Shown one piece after another: positions 9,517 to 26,864 of a stretch of DNA of 64,000 nt; the stretch's first letter is position 1; the number at the start of each line of letters is the position of its first letter. Source of the stretch: Neospora caninum Liverpool. Taxonomy: Eukaryota > Apicomplexa > Conoidasida > Eucoccidiorida > Sarcocystidae. The stretch lies in NCBI RefSeq assembly GCF_000208865.1, contig NC_018396.1, positions 1,760,630-1,824,629 on the forward strand, read 5' to 3'. A program made the translations under genes and the position numbers. The notes under the pieces were generated by a model. That model was not told where the DNA came from and searched no databases. It saw only the letters and a list, made by a program, of their open reading frames with translations.

Positions 9517-12500
9517 CTATCCCGGCACTTCCCCGCCTGAGACGGCCGCGTCGCTCGCGCCTGCAACGAGGCTGTCGACGTCTGCCTGGCCATCCGGTAT
9601 CACACCTTCACAGGCGCGCGAATGCTCGCCTTCGCCGTTCTCGCCGTGCGTCCTGGGAAGTCGGATGTCGAACGCGTCCACAGGGACTGTCGCTGCCGGG
9701 TGGTGCTCATTGTCCATTTCTCGCCCTTTTCCCCGCTCTCCCTCCAGCGCCTCTGCGGTGCCGTTACACGCCTCGAGAGTCTCCGTGGCAGCCGCGTTCC
9801 TTTCCTCCGTCTGCGAATTCGTCGCTCCTTCCCGGCGGTCGCCCTCGTCCAAGTTGCTTTGCTGGCTTCCCTCGCCTTCAGTCCACCTTTCTCGTCCGTC
9901 AGTTCGGCTGCCGGCCGGGCATCGCTCGCGGTCTCTCTCCAGACTGTCTCCAATGCGTCTCGGCCTCTTCTCTCGAGAGCCAAGGCGTCCTGCGTCGAAC
10001 CCGCGCGCGCGTTCGCCCCGCCCTGCAAACCGCGAACCGGAGAAAGAGCGTCGAAAGAGGCGCATGCCCCGCCCCCTGACCCCGTCGTCTGCGCCGGGTC
10101 GCAGATTTTCGCCAGCGTCGCCGTGCTCGCGCTCACCCAGCGACCGTGAGCGGCTGCTGGCGCCGCGCTCGGCGTCTCGACACAGCATCAAGTCGTCGTG
10201 AGACGGATCGTGGCAAAACTTGCAGCCGTCTCCGTTCCGGCACCCCTGACGCCGCCAGTGAAACCGACAAGGCAAGCAACGGCCTTGCGCGTGCAGGACG
10301 CGAACGCGCCGCGCCGCGAAGGACAGGTACTGGCTATCCGAGAGGCCGCGTCGGTGGAGAGGCGACTGCGTGGACCCGCCACTCAAGTCCTCAGAAGACA
10401 CTCTCCGCCCCCTTCTCGGCGAGTTTCTGCGTCTGTGGCGAGCCTTGTCTCGCCCCCGGGCCCGCACCTCCGAGCTCGACCTGCTGGTCTCGTCGGTCTC
10501 GTCGCAATCCCGCAAACTCCGCTCCGTCTGCGAGCCCGAAGGCGACCGTCGGGGACCTCGACGCCTCGTCGGGCGACGCCTGCTGTGAGCTCGTCGCTTT
10601 CGTTTCCGCCGTTCTCGCGACGAAGCTCTGCTCGAGGGGCTGCGACTCGAGCTCAGCGAACTCGGGGACCTGGAGCCCGAACGACGGCCTCGCGTGTCTC
10701 GGCCCCGCCTGCCGCGCGCGTCGGCAGGTTCCGAAGGAGACAGCCAAGGCGTCTTTCCTGCGCGACTCTCGCTCGCCTCGCCCCTCTGGTAAGACCCAGA
10801 TCGGGCAGCGAGCGGGGGAGGCGGACTCGCGGCGGACGAGGCGAAAAGGTGAGAAGGCGGTGGTGCAAGGGCGTTGATCGGAGCAGACGCACGCGACGGC
10901 GAAGGGGCATCTGCGTCGGCGCCGTCCCCCTCGTGTCTCCTCTCCGCCGGCTCTGGCCCCGTGGGCTCTTCGGGCTCCCTGCCGGCCTCCGGCGACGCTT
11001 TGGGCTCGGAGGCTGAACCGCTCTGAGGCGGAGCGGAGCCCAGCGCCGCGGGCGAAGAACCTGCGGGGCCGTCGCAGAGACGAAAAGTCGAGCAAAGCGA
11101 AAAGGACGCGGCGCCACAAGGCCCCGCATGCGTCGGCGGGAAGGTTTCTTCGCTTGCCGGCAACGCGGCGGGAAGACCAGAGACAGGCGACGATGCGTTT
11201 GGAGCGCCTCGAGAGGGAGACTCGGCAACCCGGCGTTGCAGAGAAGAGCCGCCGCCTTCCTCGAGTAAAGGTGTTGAAGCTGAACTCACGGCAGGGACAG
11301 AAGCAGAGAGGGACTCCGGGGCGGGCTGCGGAGACCCTTTCTCCGGGTGTGGACACGCCTTCGCCCCAGTCTCCTTTCCGCTCTTCGTGTCCCTTCTTGT
11401 CTGTCGCCCGGGAGAAGGCGAGAGCGAGTCGGGCGATCGCTCCGAGGACGCACCCCTTTCTCTTCCGTCGCTGCGCCTCTCACAAGAGACGTCGGCTCGC
11501 CTCTTTCTTCCTCCTTGTTCTCTGCCGCGGACACCGCAGACAGACGGCCCACCATGGCGGCCGCTGGGATGAGTCGAGTCGTGTCCTCGTCTGCCGACTG
11601 CTGGGCTGTCTCCCCGCGAATGCGCCGAGAGCGAGGACGAACAGGAAGAACCAGGCGTCGACTTGGAATCGGATCCCCACGCATGCCTGCCGACGCGACC
11701 GCCTCGCCAGAGACAGTCACGCCCGCGTTCCACCTCGTCTCTTCTCCAGTCGCCACCTTTGCCGACGCTGGAGTCGCGCGGCTTCCTCGAGACGCCGCTC
11801 GAAGACGACCGGCTGAAACTTCCCATCTCGTCCCTGCTACCGGCTCGGCTTCCCTCTCTCCTCTCTCTCCCCGCCCGTTTCCAGTCCGACCCACGACTGC
11901 CCCACCTCTCCAGATGGCCTCCCCGCCCGGGGCCTCTGTCCTCGAACCACGACGAATCGAAAGGACGCCTGCCGACGTGCTCGCCTCTTCGTCTCCGCCT
12001 CTCTTCTCGAGAGTCCGTCGACGCGCTTCTGGAAAGTCGACGGGCACGGGAGAGGTCCCGTGCCCGTCGACTCTTCCTTCGAAACTGAGAGGGAGAGGAC
12101 GAGAGCGAGGAAGACGTTCGCGAGTCCGAGTGCCGTGAAAAAGAAGACCGAGAGCGAGACGACCCTCGGCGGTGGCTCTTGGCCTCCCGTCGCGACCTCG
12201 CCTCCTGACGGCTCTCCAGTCGGCGCCTGCGCGAGAGGCGCTGCCGAGGGAGTGTAGAGGAACCAGAAGGAGAACGTTTCGACCCGCGCGCGCCTCCCCG
12301 CCAGCTGTCCCCTTTCCGGGGGCTTCTCTCGTTGTCCCTGCTCGTGCTCGCTCCTCTTCGCGTCTCCCGGCGCCGTCTTCGAGCGACTTCTTCGCCTTCG
12401 CTCCCTCCCGAGCTTCGCCCGACCGCCGACCGCTCTGACCCTCTCCGTCCCATGCGCTCCCCCCCCGCCTCCTCTCCACCCTTCCTCTCGCTCTGCTCCC

Positions 12501-15500
12501 ACACGCCAGTCACCTGCGCAGCTGCAGTCGGAGCGGCCTTCGTCAACGCGTCCGGGCTCCCGGTCTCGGGCCCCGACCCCCCGCCTGTCCCTGTCCCAGC
12601 CGCAGGCCCGGCCCTCGGCGACGCCTGCGAGGCCTGGAGTCTCCGAGCCGCTTCGCGTCGCTGACTCTTCTCCGCCGCCGCCGACGCAGCCGATGCGGCG
12701 GCCATCGCGGCGGCTGCTGCTCCGGCAGCGGCTGCAGCTCGGATGTGGGGGGGCTGCGCTCCGCTCGCTGCGGCGCGCTTCTCTGGTGCAAAGGCGCCCG
12801 TCGCTGCGCCGTAGGTCGGGATGAGAGGAGTCCCCGCCTCCTGCGCGCTCTGGAGAAACAGGCTGGTCTTACCACTCGGCGCACAGACCCCGGAAGACCC
12901 AGAAACCCCGGAAGGCCCAGGAACCACGGAAGACCCAGAAACCCCGGAAGGCCCAGGAACCACGGAAGGCCCAGGAACCACGGAAGGCCGAGAAACCCCG
13001 GAAGGCCCAGGGAGATCAGAGCCTTTCTTCCGCCGCGCCGTCTCGGCCTGCCGCCGCAGTCTGTGCCATATCGTGTCGGGCCACGACAGCGGGACGTGCG
13101 GCGCAGACTCGACTCCGGTTTCGGCTGAGGCCGCAGCGGCGCACGAGGCGCCGCCTGCAGGCCTCGGCGCCGCCTCGAGGGACTCGCCCTCAGGACTGCC
13201 CCCAGAGCCTGCGACAGCTGACGACGCGGCAAAACCGGCGGCTGGGCCCGACGTCGTCGGCGCGTCCGCCGCAAGGCAGCACTTCTGCGAGCCGCCCTTG
13301 CGGCGTCCTGACAGCGACATGGAGAAGGGCGAACCCGAGGTCGACGGGGGAAGAGAACATGGAGTCTCAGAGGAAATCGGCGCAGGCGCACGCGCAGGAG
13401 GCGCAGGATCGGTTGACGAACACGAGGTGCCCAGCAGACTCTCGGACGCGTCGCGGGAGTCGCCGAGCTCTCGAGCGGCGGCCTCTCTCGGGGGGTTTAG
13501 GGGTTCGCTATCCACGTGCATCGGCGCAACATCCTTCTCGCTGTCAACTTCCTCTTCCGAGACGAAAGGCGGGTGCAAGGCACGCGCGGAACGCGTCGAC
13601 AGAAGTCCCGCCCTCGACTCGGCGCGCGGCCCGCCAGTTCCGTTCGGGGCACTGCAGGAACCGGACGTCACATCGCTCGGCACTTGTCCAGAACTGCTGA
13701 GAGCACGCTCCGCCTGGACAGGCGAACTGGAAGCCTGCTGGCTGCCTCCCCTCGCTGTCCCCGAGGGCGCTGGAGCAAGGCCTCGAGCTGCGCCTAAGCG
13801 GATCGAGCGACAGGGACGGTCGGCAGCCGAGACTGCGGCGTCTGGGGCTGGCGCGGGTCCAGTCTCGCGTTCCCGCGCCCTCTTCCGGTCCCTCTCCAGA
13901 GGCGGCTCTTCCCTGCCGACCGTCTCGCGGCTCCTGTCTCTCTTCTCTTCTTCTCGGCCCGCAGGCCGATTCCCGGCGCCTTCTGACCACAAGCCCGCCT
14001 CGACACTCGCTGCGGGCTGCACGGGAGCCGCAGGAAGCGCAGTCCCTGTTGGCGAAGACGCCGAAGCCAGGGGAAAGAACGGCGAAGCCGCCCTGTCCCC
14101 TCCGCGGTGACCTTCTGTCGACGGCGGTCCTCGCTCGCGGCCTTCGGCAGTCTGGGGAGTCGCCGCCTCCGCCCTCGAACCGCCCAGTCCGGAACAGGCG
14201 GCCTCGGTAGTGCACGGCTTGGCGCCAGGGCGCTCCGCAGGTTCAATCTTCCTGCCTGACCACCATTCGCTGTCGTCCATCACTCCGTCTTCTTCGTCCG
14301 AATCTGAGGAGCACGCGTTCTCTGTTAGCCACCCTTCTTCCTCGTCGCCAGCTTCGTCCGCGGTCTGGGTCTCGGCGAGCGTCTTGCTTGGACACCAGTC
14401 GGCGTTGTCCCGCCAGTCGCACTCTTCCAGGGCGTGCTGGACGGCAAGTCGGGGAAGAAAACCTAGGCTGCGGACTCGGGGCGCGATGGCGGCGTACGCC
14501 TCTCGGAAGTCCCGGAGACACTTTGAGCTCGACCACCAGTATCGCCACGTTCCGCAACAGAGGAACTGCATGCACGAAAACATACGGGCGCGTTTCCAAG
14601 GTTTTTACGAGGGAGCTGGCGGGAAAACGCTCGACGCCCAACGCAGTGAGTGCGGCGAGACTCCGGACCAAGCGACACACGCAAGGTGAGGCGGCTTCTT
14701 TATCGCTCGCCTCAGGCGCGGCGCGTCCTCTCCCCTCTTTGATCAGAAGCGGAGGGAAACGACAAACACGAGGCGTACACGTCGACAAATCTGGAGATCG
14801 AGACTACTTAGAAACCCACCTTTGGAAACTCGCTTTCCACGCGATGAGCCGAACTGTCATGGGGCCCGACACCTTTCCCAGCCCTTTTCGGGAAGAGAAA
14901 CACGCACGCGCAACTGCACGCATCTGCCTGTGGCCTCGGAACGCGGCAGGGATTTGTCGACCGCTTCCGTCACAGCTCTCTAAAGCCCGACGGCACAAAC
15001 AGCTGTGGTTCGAAAGAGGCGGACTGGAAAAAGACTCATATGCGTTTTCCACGCAGACAAGCCAACCGACGCACCTAGGGAGAAAGGCGCGTCGGTGTCG
15101 GAAGCTCTACCACACGCAAGCAAAGTCTTAATTGACATCTGCGACGGAATCCGTCCGAGCCTCGGAGATCGGACGTGGACTTCTTCGGACTTACGAGAAG
15201 ACGAATCTCTCCGTCTTTGCCAATCGGAGGCTGTTTTGCGCGAACGTGATCAGGGAGCGGAGGGACGAGGTGGGGGTCATCAGGGTTGGCGAGGAGGCCT
15301 GGCCACCACGGCCGACCGCGTCTTTTGCACCAGACGAGCGGTTCGCCTCTTTTTCCAAAGACCTTCGAGAACGTTTTCAGAAACGCCACGTCATTCGCAG
15401 CCTTCTTGCGGAACCTGAGCTGCGGGACTCTCACGCGACGCAGGCCTCCCGGCCCTTTTGCCTTCTCTCCAGGCGATTTGCCGACATGTGGAGTCCCGTC

Positions 15501-16304
15501 TTGAGGTTCCGGCGAGGCGGCAAAAGACGGAGCGGTTTCGCACTCCACAGCGCGAGCGCTGCGCGGAGCTGCGTCTGGCCGATCGCATGGTGCCTCGGCG
15601 GGAGACTGTGGAAAGGAGGAAACCCCGGCAGCGGGGGTGCGCTGAGCGTCGGAGAGAGACAACGACGGAAGAGAAGCGAGCGGCAGTTTCACCGAGGCAC
15701 GTTCTTTCGAAGCGACATCCCTCCTGCTCGGAGAAGGCGGCGAAGACAGTGCAGCGGCTCCGGACGCGGCCGCCGTCCGGATGGGCGGGTTCTCGGCTGA
15801 CGAAGAAAGCGACGGAGACACCGAGAGAGACGACGGAGTCGCAGGCGTCGTGTGACGGGTCGGAGAAGAAGCCCGCACGGAAGAAGCGAGAAAAGATGAA
15901 CAAGAAGCGGTACCAGAAGCCGTCGGCAAAGCGGCGGCAGCTGAACTCTGCTGAGAAGCGCTCCCTTCTGCCAGACAATTGTCGGAGAACGGCGCAGCTG
16001 GTGAGATGGCAGACGGCGCTGCACTCCCTTCCACGGATACCGCCGGGGCGTGGGAAGCGGACGAAGCGGCACAAGCGTAGGCAGTCGAAGCCTGTCCCGT
16101 AGTTTGGAAAGCGGCATCTTCTGGTTTGTTCTCTGCGTGCATTCCCACCGAAGCAGCCGTGTACGGGAAAGCTGCTCCAGCAGAAGCGAAGGGAAGAGGA
16201 AGGGCGGAAGACCCCGCACCGTACGGGGGCATCCCAGATGCAGGATTCGTCAAGAGCGGCGAGAAGGCGTGCCAGTATGCCGCCTGCTGATGAACGTGGA
16301 GCAT
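9517..16304 (-). CDS. PWWP-domain, RS-rich, CCCH zinc-finger protein
   Basis: The model has exon 1 at 16304-15195 and exon 2 at 14565-9517, joined across a 629-bp intron (donor GTAAGT, acceptor TGCATGCAG). Both boundaries are phase 0, giving about 2052 aa. The exon 1 end carries VWCKRRGRPWWPGLL, a literal PWWP core, and stops at GKDGEIRLL. Exon 2 opens with FLCCGTWRYWWSSSKCLRDF, the expected following strand and helix. The domain therefore spans residues of about 305-430. PWWP domains read methylated histone tails and DNA. The middle is Ser/Arg- and Pro-rich with an 18-bp minisatellite. Near residue 1800, CRFHWRRQGCRNGDGCKFCH fits CX8CX5CX3H, a single CCCH RNA-binding type finger. A role linking chromatin to RNA processing is inference. 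An upstream exon is possible because the frame stays open beyond 16304 past a TTTGTAG acceptor-like site. The gene diverges from the epimerase. Confidence 0.82.
12890..13015 (-). repeat. 18-bp minisatellite inside coding sequence
   Basis: About seven tandem 18-bp units of the type ACCCCGGAAGGCCCAGGA encode a six-residue motif alternating GPSGVS and GPSVVP in the PWWP/CCCH protein. The unit length is a multiple of three, so copy-number change would keep the frame. The tract is a Pro/Gly/Ser linker without a recognised function. Confidence 0.85.
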
Positions 16305-19300
16305 CGCTTCTGGCGTTCCTACAAAGATCGGGACACGACAGCAAAAAGAAGTCTTTGATGGATGGACCGAAAGCGAAACAGGACAGAAGAACGCAGTCTA
16401 AGGATTGGGGGTAGGGCTGCGAATGCGTAGGACGGGCACATCCCGTGACGAAGCTGCTTCCTGTACCACGTTTCGAAGTGCAGAGTGGCACTCGGCGATG
16501 AGCTGGGCTGTATGTACGCCGAAGAAAGTGTGCACCTGGGTGCGTCTGCGTCTTTAAAAGCCATCGCCAGTGAGCACGGACAGCACTCAATTGGCGGCCC
16601 GTTCAACTTCACACCCCATCGCGGATAGAATACACGAATCTTGGCGGGTCCTTTGTATACCTAAAAACAGCGTCCCGCCAGGGCGGAACCACGGCAGGTC
16701 ATCAAGGGCGTACGGAGCGCTGGCGCGTGGACGAAGGACTGACAGCCAAAACGCTGGCTCACGGACCGCCCTCACCTACTCCTGGACGTAGCCTCAACCG
16801 TCAGGAAGACAGTGTGTTTCCCAACCTCAGCACAGCGCAAGGAACAGTCACTCACCAGGAAGCGGCGGTCCGTAACCGAGGAACCCTGGAGGATAGCCTC
16901 CCGCAGGCGGAAGGCCGCCCGGCCCACCGTCCATGGTTTTTGCCGGAGTCCCTTAGCGCTACAAGTCGCTTCGATCCGGCCCAAATCCAGATGGCGTGTC
17001 GCAGTGCGTTCTTTGACGCTAGCGACGGCAGAAGGAGCTTGTGGACGAATTCCGGGAACCAAAAACCGCGGAAAGGGACAGCGCTCTGGGCGAGAAATTG
17101 TGAGAGAGCGATAACTGAAGCTGTCACGAAAAAGCGTGTGACTGTCCTTGTCGGTAACCAATAGAAAAAAGTTAAAAGATGGAGGCAGACAGACGTTTTG
17201 AAACCCGTACTGAACACTGGTCTCGCTGTGAGAGTAAAGACGCGTAAATTACATGTCCGCGAGACACAGCAGGTACCCACTATAAAGTTTTTGCAAACAG
17301 AACACGAAAAAAGGAGATATAGAAGAAGTAGCACAGAAAAAGCCCTAGTGCTATCGTGGAAAGAACAAGGAAGACGCTAAAGTCGCAAGTTGTAAGGCGC
17401 ACCTTTTCAACAAGCATTTACTGAGAAAAACAGCGTACGAGAGAAAAACGAGGGCCAACGGGAAAAGAGCCCTGGTGCACTAAAACGTGGGGGGCCAGGG
17501 CAGCATGCTCGATCCCGGAGCGATGTGGTCTTCTGTCGGCTCAGAGCCAAAGCCAGATGCTCGTAGAGACACACACTGGAAGCAAACCGTTCACCCCTAG
17601 AGATGTTACTTGATCTTTCATGTCAACTTTTTTGCTTCCCTCTCAGTGTCGTCGTGAAAAACCATGGCGCCGTTGTAGTAACACGGGGGGGAGGTAGTAC
17701 GACTGTGCCACGCTGCAGGCAGGAACTGCGGAAAAGGTTGCTTTTTCCTGAAGGCACCAGATCAGGTGAGGCAGTCAACCAGAACAGCGAAGAAGTGAGC
17801 CCGTGATTCCACAATAATTCCTAACCGTTATTAGCTGACCCAAGGGACCCACTTACACAATGTTCTGTCAGCGGAAAAACACGGCTCTTGGGTATAGTTC
17901 TACCACAACCAACCCAGGTTTTCTCGCTTCCCGTTCCGCTATCGGAGGCCCCGGCTAGTTTTGATGAACGCCTTTTGCGCGTGATTCTCCGTGACCTGCG
18001 CCTCGGTTCCTCTTGGTTCCTGATGGAACCACAGCGGTACTTGCGAACAGACGGGGCAATGCTCTACAGGGCCTTCGGCACTGCCCATCCGAGTAGCCAA
18101 AAGCCGACGGTGGAAAGGACCATAACCTGCTGATCCCATCAAGCTGTTTGGGGGCTGTTTGGTCAGACTTGGCTCCATACACTGCACGGTGTTTGTGATT
18201 GGCCTGTCTCCAGTGTGAACAACGCAGCGGAATGAGATACCAGTGTTGCTGGTCATGCCCAAAGCTGCCTCGAAACTTTGGAATTCGTTTCCGGCCTGAA
18301 ACGTTGGGCAGCCATACGTCGACTTGCACATGATAGAAATAGAATGTGTAGGAGTGTTTACGTTCCAGTTTGGACAATCAGGTTACACCGGTTGTCCTCG
18401 CAGTTGCGAGTCATACAAACCAAGTGTTGTTCTAGTTGGCCCGTGTCCAGCGACACGCCAGGAGTGTGTGCTGCTGTGGATGGCTCCTGGTACCTGGTAA
18501 AGACTAATGGAGGACTGTCAGCATAGTCTCATTTTCGTGGGTCGTACCCCAGTGACAATTTACAAGATTTTACACGACTGCTTCCCCGCGCACAGGAGCC
18601 GCTTAGGACATTGTGCGGGTTCAGGGCCCTTGGAATATGCCACTTCTCACGTGTGCTATCATCTCACCGGTGTGTCCGCCAGCAAACGTCGGATGTTCAT
18701 GCTAATCGTCGGAATCTTTCGTCACTCAACAAATGACGTGAGTGCCGAAACACTAGCCATTCTCCGGCAGGACAGGACACGGCTGCCGGTTTATGTACAG
18801 AGTAGAAGTGTCGTGGATGCCAAAGTGCATTCGCATGACGCTCTGGGCGGTGGGAAAGTACCACGGGAGATGCAGGGGAAACTAGCGGTTTCGAACCAGT
18901 TTGCTTATGCTCATCGTAGCACTACCGTTGCCGTGTATGGTCCCTTATAAATCTGCAAGTCTCTTATTGGGTGGCAAGAGCTCCTATCTCTGCCTTTCTC
19001 TTGCGTGCAACAAAGAAAAGAGAAAAAAGCACAATTTCCTTGTAGTCTCAGTCAAGTACTTGTCACATATATTGCCTGGCAAGCTCAAATTACGTGTCTC
19101 TGCCTCCCATGGACAGCCTGAACGGCGGCCAGGAACCGGTTGGCTGGTAGCTAATCTGGGAGAGCGTGGAACAAGCTTATGAGCATTCTGCCCACGCTGC
19201 AGATCTCACAACGACTTGACTCAGACTTTGTTAGGACAAAAACGTTGCAGGGATAAGCCTGGAGCCGAACATTGCTCACACCGGGAGGTAAGCCAAAGTG

Positions 19301-20412
19301 TCTTCAAAGAAACACCTTTTGGCATCCTAGCCAGAACGCGAAAAGCACTTTGACCTCTAAAAGGGCTGCCAGCTGCTTGATAGAATCATCACGAACTTGC
19401 TACCTTGCTGGTATGAACAACTGCGCACTACCGGTGTTTGGAGTTTTTAGCCGATTCGGTGCGTTGTTGTCGGCCGTATACTCGAGACGCCAGAAGAATT
19501 TAAATCAGCTTGGACAGACGTGTGAGGTAGCCTTCTCTTCCCGCGGAAGTTCGGAAAATCCTCATAGAGCAGGGTGGTGTCAGTTTTTCGGTTCCCTCGG
19601 CCTTTTGGCACGGCTTGGTCCCAGGCAATCGTGCCGCCCTTTTGTAGGTGGTACAGACTTCAAGGCAGATGTCCTGGCGGAGCTCTGAGCCATGCAGTTC
19701 TAAAAACAAGCGCCCTCTTTTCTCTTCCTTGGTGAATTTCCGTTGTTGCCTCTCCTCCAGCTCTGCTCTTCTCAGGAGGTTGTCCTGCAGCGCGCACGCG
19801 ACTCGTTTCGGAACACATCTCTGGCCCCTCCACCTGGCCTCTCGCCGCCACTCATACTCCATCGTGTTTGCTCATTCGCATGTTGCCGTCTCGATGTGTT
19901 GGAAAAGGTGATTCGTCTATATCTCGCACATTGCCAGCATCATCTTTTTGTCTTTTTTTAGTGGCATGTTCCATCAGACAGACTGCCTTTTCGTTGCTTG
20001 ACTGCACAGCAACTTGCACACACAGCTAGATGTGTGTGCTGGAAAATCGGTTCTCATCGAGACGGCACCTCCACGACGGTACACTAAAACTTACACATGT
20101 TCCGAGAATTGAAGCGGTTCCTGTGTCTTTCTTGCCGAAAAGATTTATACGTTAATTGGGATTTTTGCTTTGGTCCAGCTTCGCAGCTGGCTAGATGCTT
20201 TGTCCAGTGAATGTCATCACATTTTTCCCTGCAGAGTACTGCCAGCGGGAGCGGGGTCTCCATGTGCGCATGCGTCTTGATTCTGTCGGTGTGTCGGGCC
20301 CCCTGAACTTCCTTTCCGTCAATTTTTAGTTGAACCTGCTCTTTATCGGAGAAGGAGTTCTTTTCCACCCTACCCCATCCCGAGAGCTCCTGTACTCCTG
20401 AAAAATATGCCG
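16305..20412. other. 4.1-kb divergent intergenic region
   Basis: The region lies between the 5' ends of the minus-strand PWWP/CCCH gene and the plus-strand epimerase, so it must hold both promoters and 5' UTRs. Composition is less GC-rich than the coding blocks. Frames of up to about 147 codons exist (for example 18507-18950 plus), but none has a family motif or a paired set of splice sites. I could not assign any promoter element. Confidence 0.5.
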
Positions 20413-24377
<3,965 letters not shown>

Positions 24378-26864
24378 CTGCACTTCGCCGTTATTTCTTT
24401 GTCAACTGCATTCGGATGCTGCGGGGTTATTGGCTGTGGGTCGTGTCAGATCTCTGTGTTGCCAGGCGATATCGGGAACGTCAACCCGTGGGCTAGACGC
24501 CCAGACACTTCATTAGATGCTTTGCAGTTTAGGCCATTGGTGATCGTGGTAGATACGAACGCGTCTTTGAAACGAACTAGTGACTCGCATCGGACGCTGT
24601 CCAGACTAGCAGTATATGGCGGACTGTCAGCAGCCGAGCGCACATTGACACAGCGGCACAGTTGTTTTTGTGTACCCGAAGACTGAGGGCCAGCAGTTCC
24701 GAGGAATCGTTTGTAGGATGCGTGAACTCTAACATGCCAGAGGATGATTGTTCCGTATGTGACTTGAGCAATTGCCTGTCAAAGGTCGCGCACAAATGGC
24801 TAGCCTGTTCGAGTTCGTTCTTTGTAGCCCGTTGCTTTGAGTCCCCCGTGCTGGTCCTTATGAACTGAAACCAGGTAGCACAGCTGTCACGCGGGGAACG
24901 TTTCGGTCACTGTCCGTCTAAGCTTTGACACCGGACGCGTCATTCTTTTTGTGCGGCGGGCAGGAAGATATTCGGTAAATACACAAAAGTGTGTATGCAC
25001 GTTTTTTTGTTCCGAAATGCAAAACGTTAGATTGTCTCTAGCGTCAGCCAACAGTGTTGCCAATACATTCTCGGACGAACCCCAGTATGCAACGTCGCAA
25101 AGGCATGATGGGCCCCATGGGCAAGATGTAGGCATGTACACACGTGACTGCAGTCTGCAAATAGCGGTGGTATCTGTACAGAGTCTAGGGAAGGCTGCGG
25201 ACGGGGCAGAGTATTTGGGCAGTGTTTCCCTGAATGTTAGAAAGTGTGTGCCCCGTGTCACGTGTCCCCGTCGACATGTACGAAGCTAAGCACGAGGCTG
25301 GGTTTCATTTTTTCGGGGCTCAACAGTGGAACGTAAAGCTCAGGAGCAGTTTTTTAGGCGGTGAGCATCAAAAATGCTTTCCTCTCGGGAGTCCAATTCT
25401 ATCTTCTCTCGCCATCTAACTTGTTCCCACCATTATTGTGAAAAGGACTACAATCTATGCACCGTGTCCCTTGTTCTGTGGACGTTCCACGGATCAAGTG
25501 TATGTTTTTGTCCTGTAAAGATTGAGATAAGAACTTGGCAATGGGTAAAGCTGTTCTCGTTTTGGCATTGGATCGTCCTGGTCCTGATGACGACGTATAT
25601 TTCCTCTGCTCGAATGAAAACGTAAAACAAAAGCGGGCAGCCACATCCGTTGCCAACCGAGCACGTTGCGAATGGCATTGTGCAGTATATCAGAAGGCAC
25701 TATCGGAACGGAAGGACGTAGCTCTTTCCCAAAGAAGATGAGGGAGGTTTTGGTGCAAATGAGAGCTGAAAGGGGGAAAAGGGCGGGACACTGTCGCATC
25801 ATATATACATGAAGTTACCTGCCTTTTTGTCTTTCGCTGCAATGGAGTATAATGGCACAAGCCAGTTTTCTCGCATAGCCGAAGCAGAGGTGCTGTAGGC
25901 ATATTCACTCCCCCTGCCAGTCCTCGTGTCGTCAACCACAGCGGACTGCCAACTAAAGTTCATGATGCCCGCACCTCAATAAGGAAGGCCTAGAATAATC
26001 GGCGCTACAGTTGTGGGGTTTTCTAAGTGGAGCACAGTTGTTCGGACGAACTGCTCCCCCCTCACAAGGAAGGGGTCGGGTGCCGGTGAGCACATGTGTC
26101 ACTGTTCTGGAAGGTCGTGGCATTCTCAAGAATTTTTTGTCTTCGGGCTGGTGTTTCTTTAGAAGAACATTTGCGCCGAAGCTTTTTTCCAGAAGAGAAA
26201 GTATGGTCCACAGAGCATGCAGCCCTGAAATGATTAGCTTGTATTGGAGGCGAGTCCAGACTACAGCCGAAAACCTCTAAATTGTGGCTTTTTTTACAAG
26301 GAGCAATTTGCCCCTGTGAATGGAACGCTGAGACAGAGAGTAGAACACCAGCCTGCTTGCGTTACCCGCTCTTCTGCTGACGCTCTTTGTTAAAAGCAGT
26401 CCCACGTGTATACAGCCAGTTTTTGTTGGTCATTGAAAATCGATGGTCCTCCTCCCTTTGATCGACCGCCAGAAGGATTCGCCAGGCAAAGGCAAATGCC
26501 AATGTCGAGCTTACGTTTGCCGTAGTATTTCCGCAGCTTCTCGTCCAGCATGTGTCCATAGAGGAAAATCGTTCAGTCCAGCAGACTGAGTACACCTAAA
26601 ACAGCGGCATTGTCTCAACCCGTGCTTCCGGCGTACGTGGGCACATCGAGGGGCCAAAAGGAAAACAAGGGACGGGGCGCTTTTCAGAGTAGCAGAAGAG
26701 GGAAAGAAGGTTGAGTCGTAGTCCCCGTCTCCAGTCTGTTCCAAATCAAACGTGAAAAAGGCTCAATCTCCTGTCTCTAGCCTCCACGAACCCCTACAGG
26801 CTCACGGGCGTCTGAAGGTGACGAAGGCGTGGGGCCCACAAGGTTGTCTCATCCTTAGTTGATT
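24378..26864. other. Intergenic, no supported gene
   Basis: This 2.5-kb stretch lies between the epimerase stop and the first ATG of the coiled-coil gene, which lie on the same strand. It contains only short frames of up to about 148 codons without motifs or good exon boundaries. It presumably holds the epimerase 3' UTR and the downstream promoter. Confidence 0.55.

Noticed and set aside
14564..14583. ATG at 14583 as the start of a separate 1688-aa CCCH protein
   Set aside because: The Met codons lie in the intron just before an acceptor. The sequence after the acceptor completes the PWWP domain from the upstream exon.
16727..17164. 145-codon plus-strand frame in the divergent gap
   Set aside because: The opposite strand is equally open, there is no motif, and no splice partner could be found.
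18880..18900. TTCGAA motif resembling a tRNA T-loop
   Set aside because: The flanking bases do not pair into a T-stem, and no acceptor or anticodon stem could be built. Similar motifs near 57770 and 20685 fail the same way.
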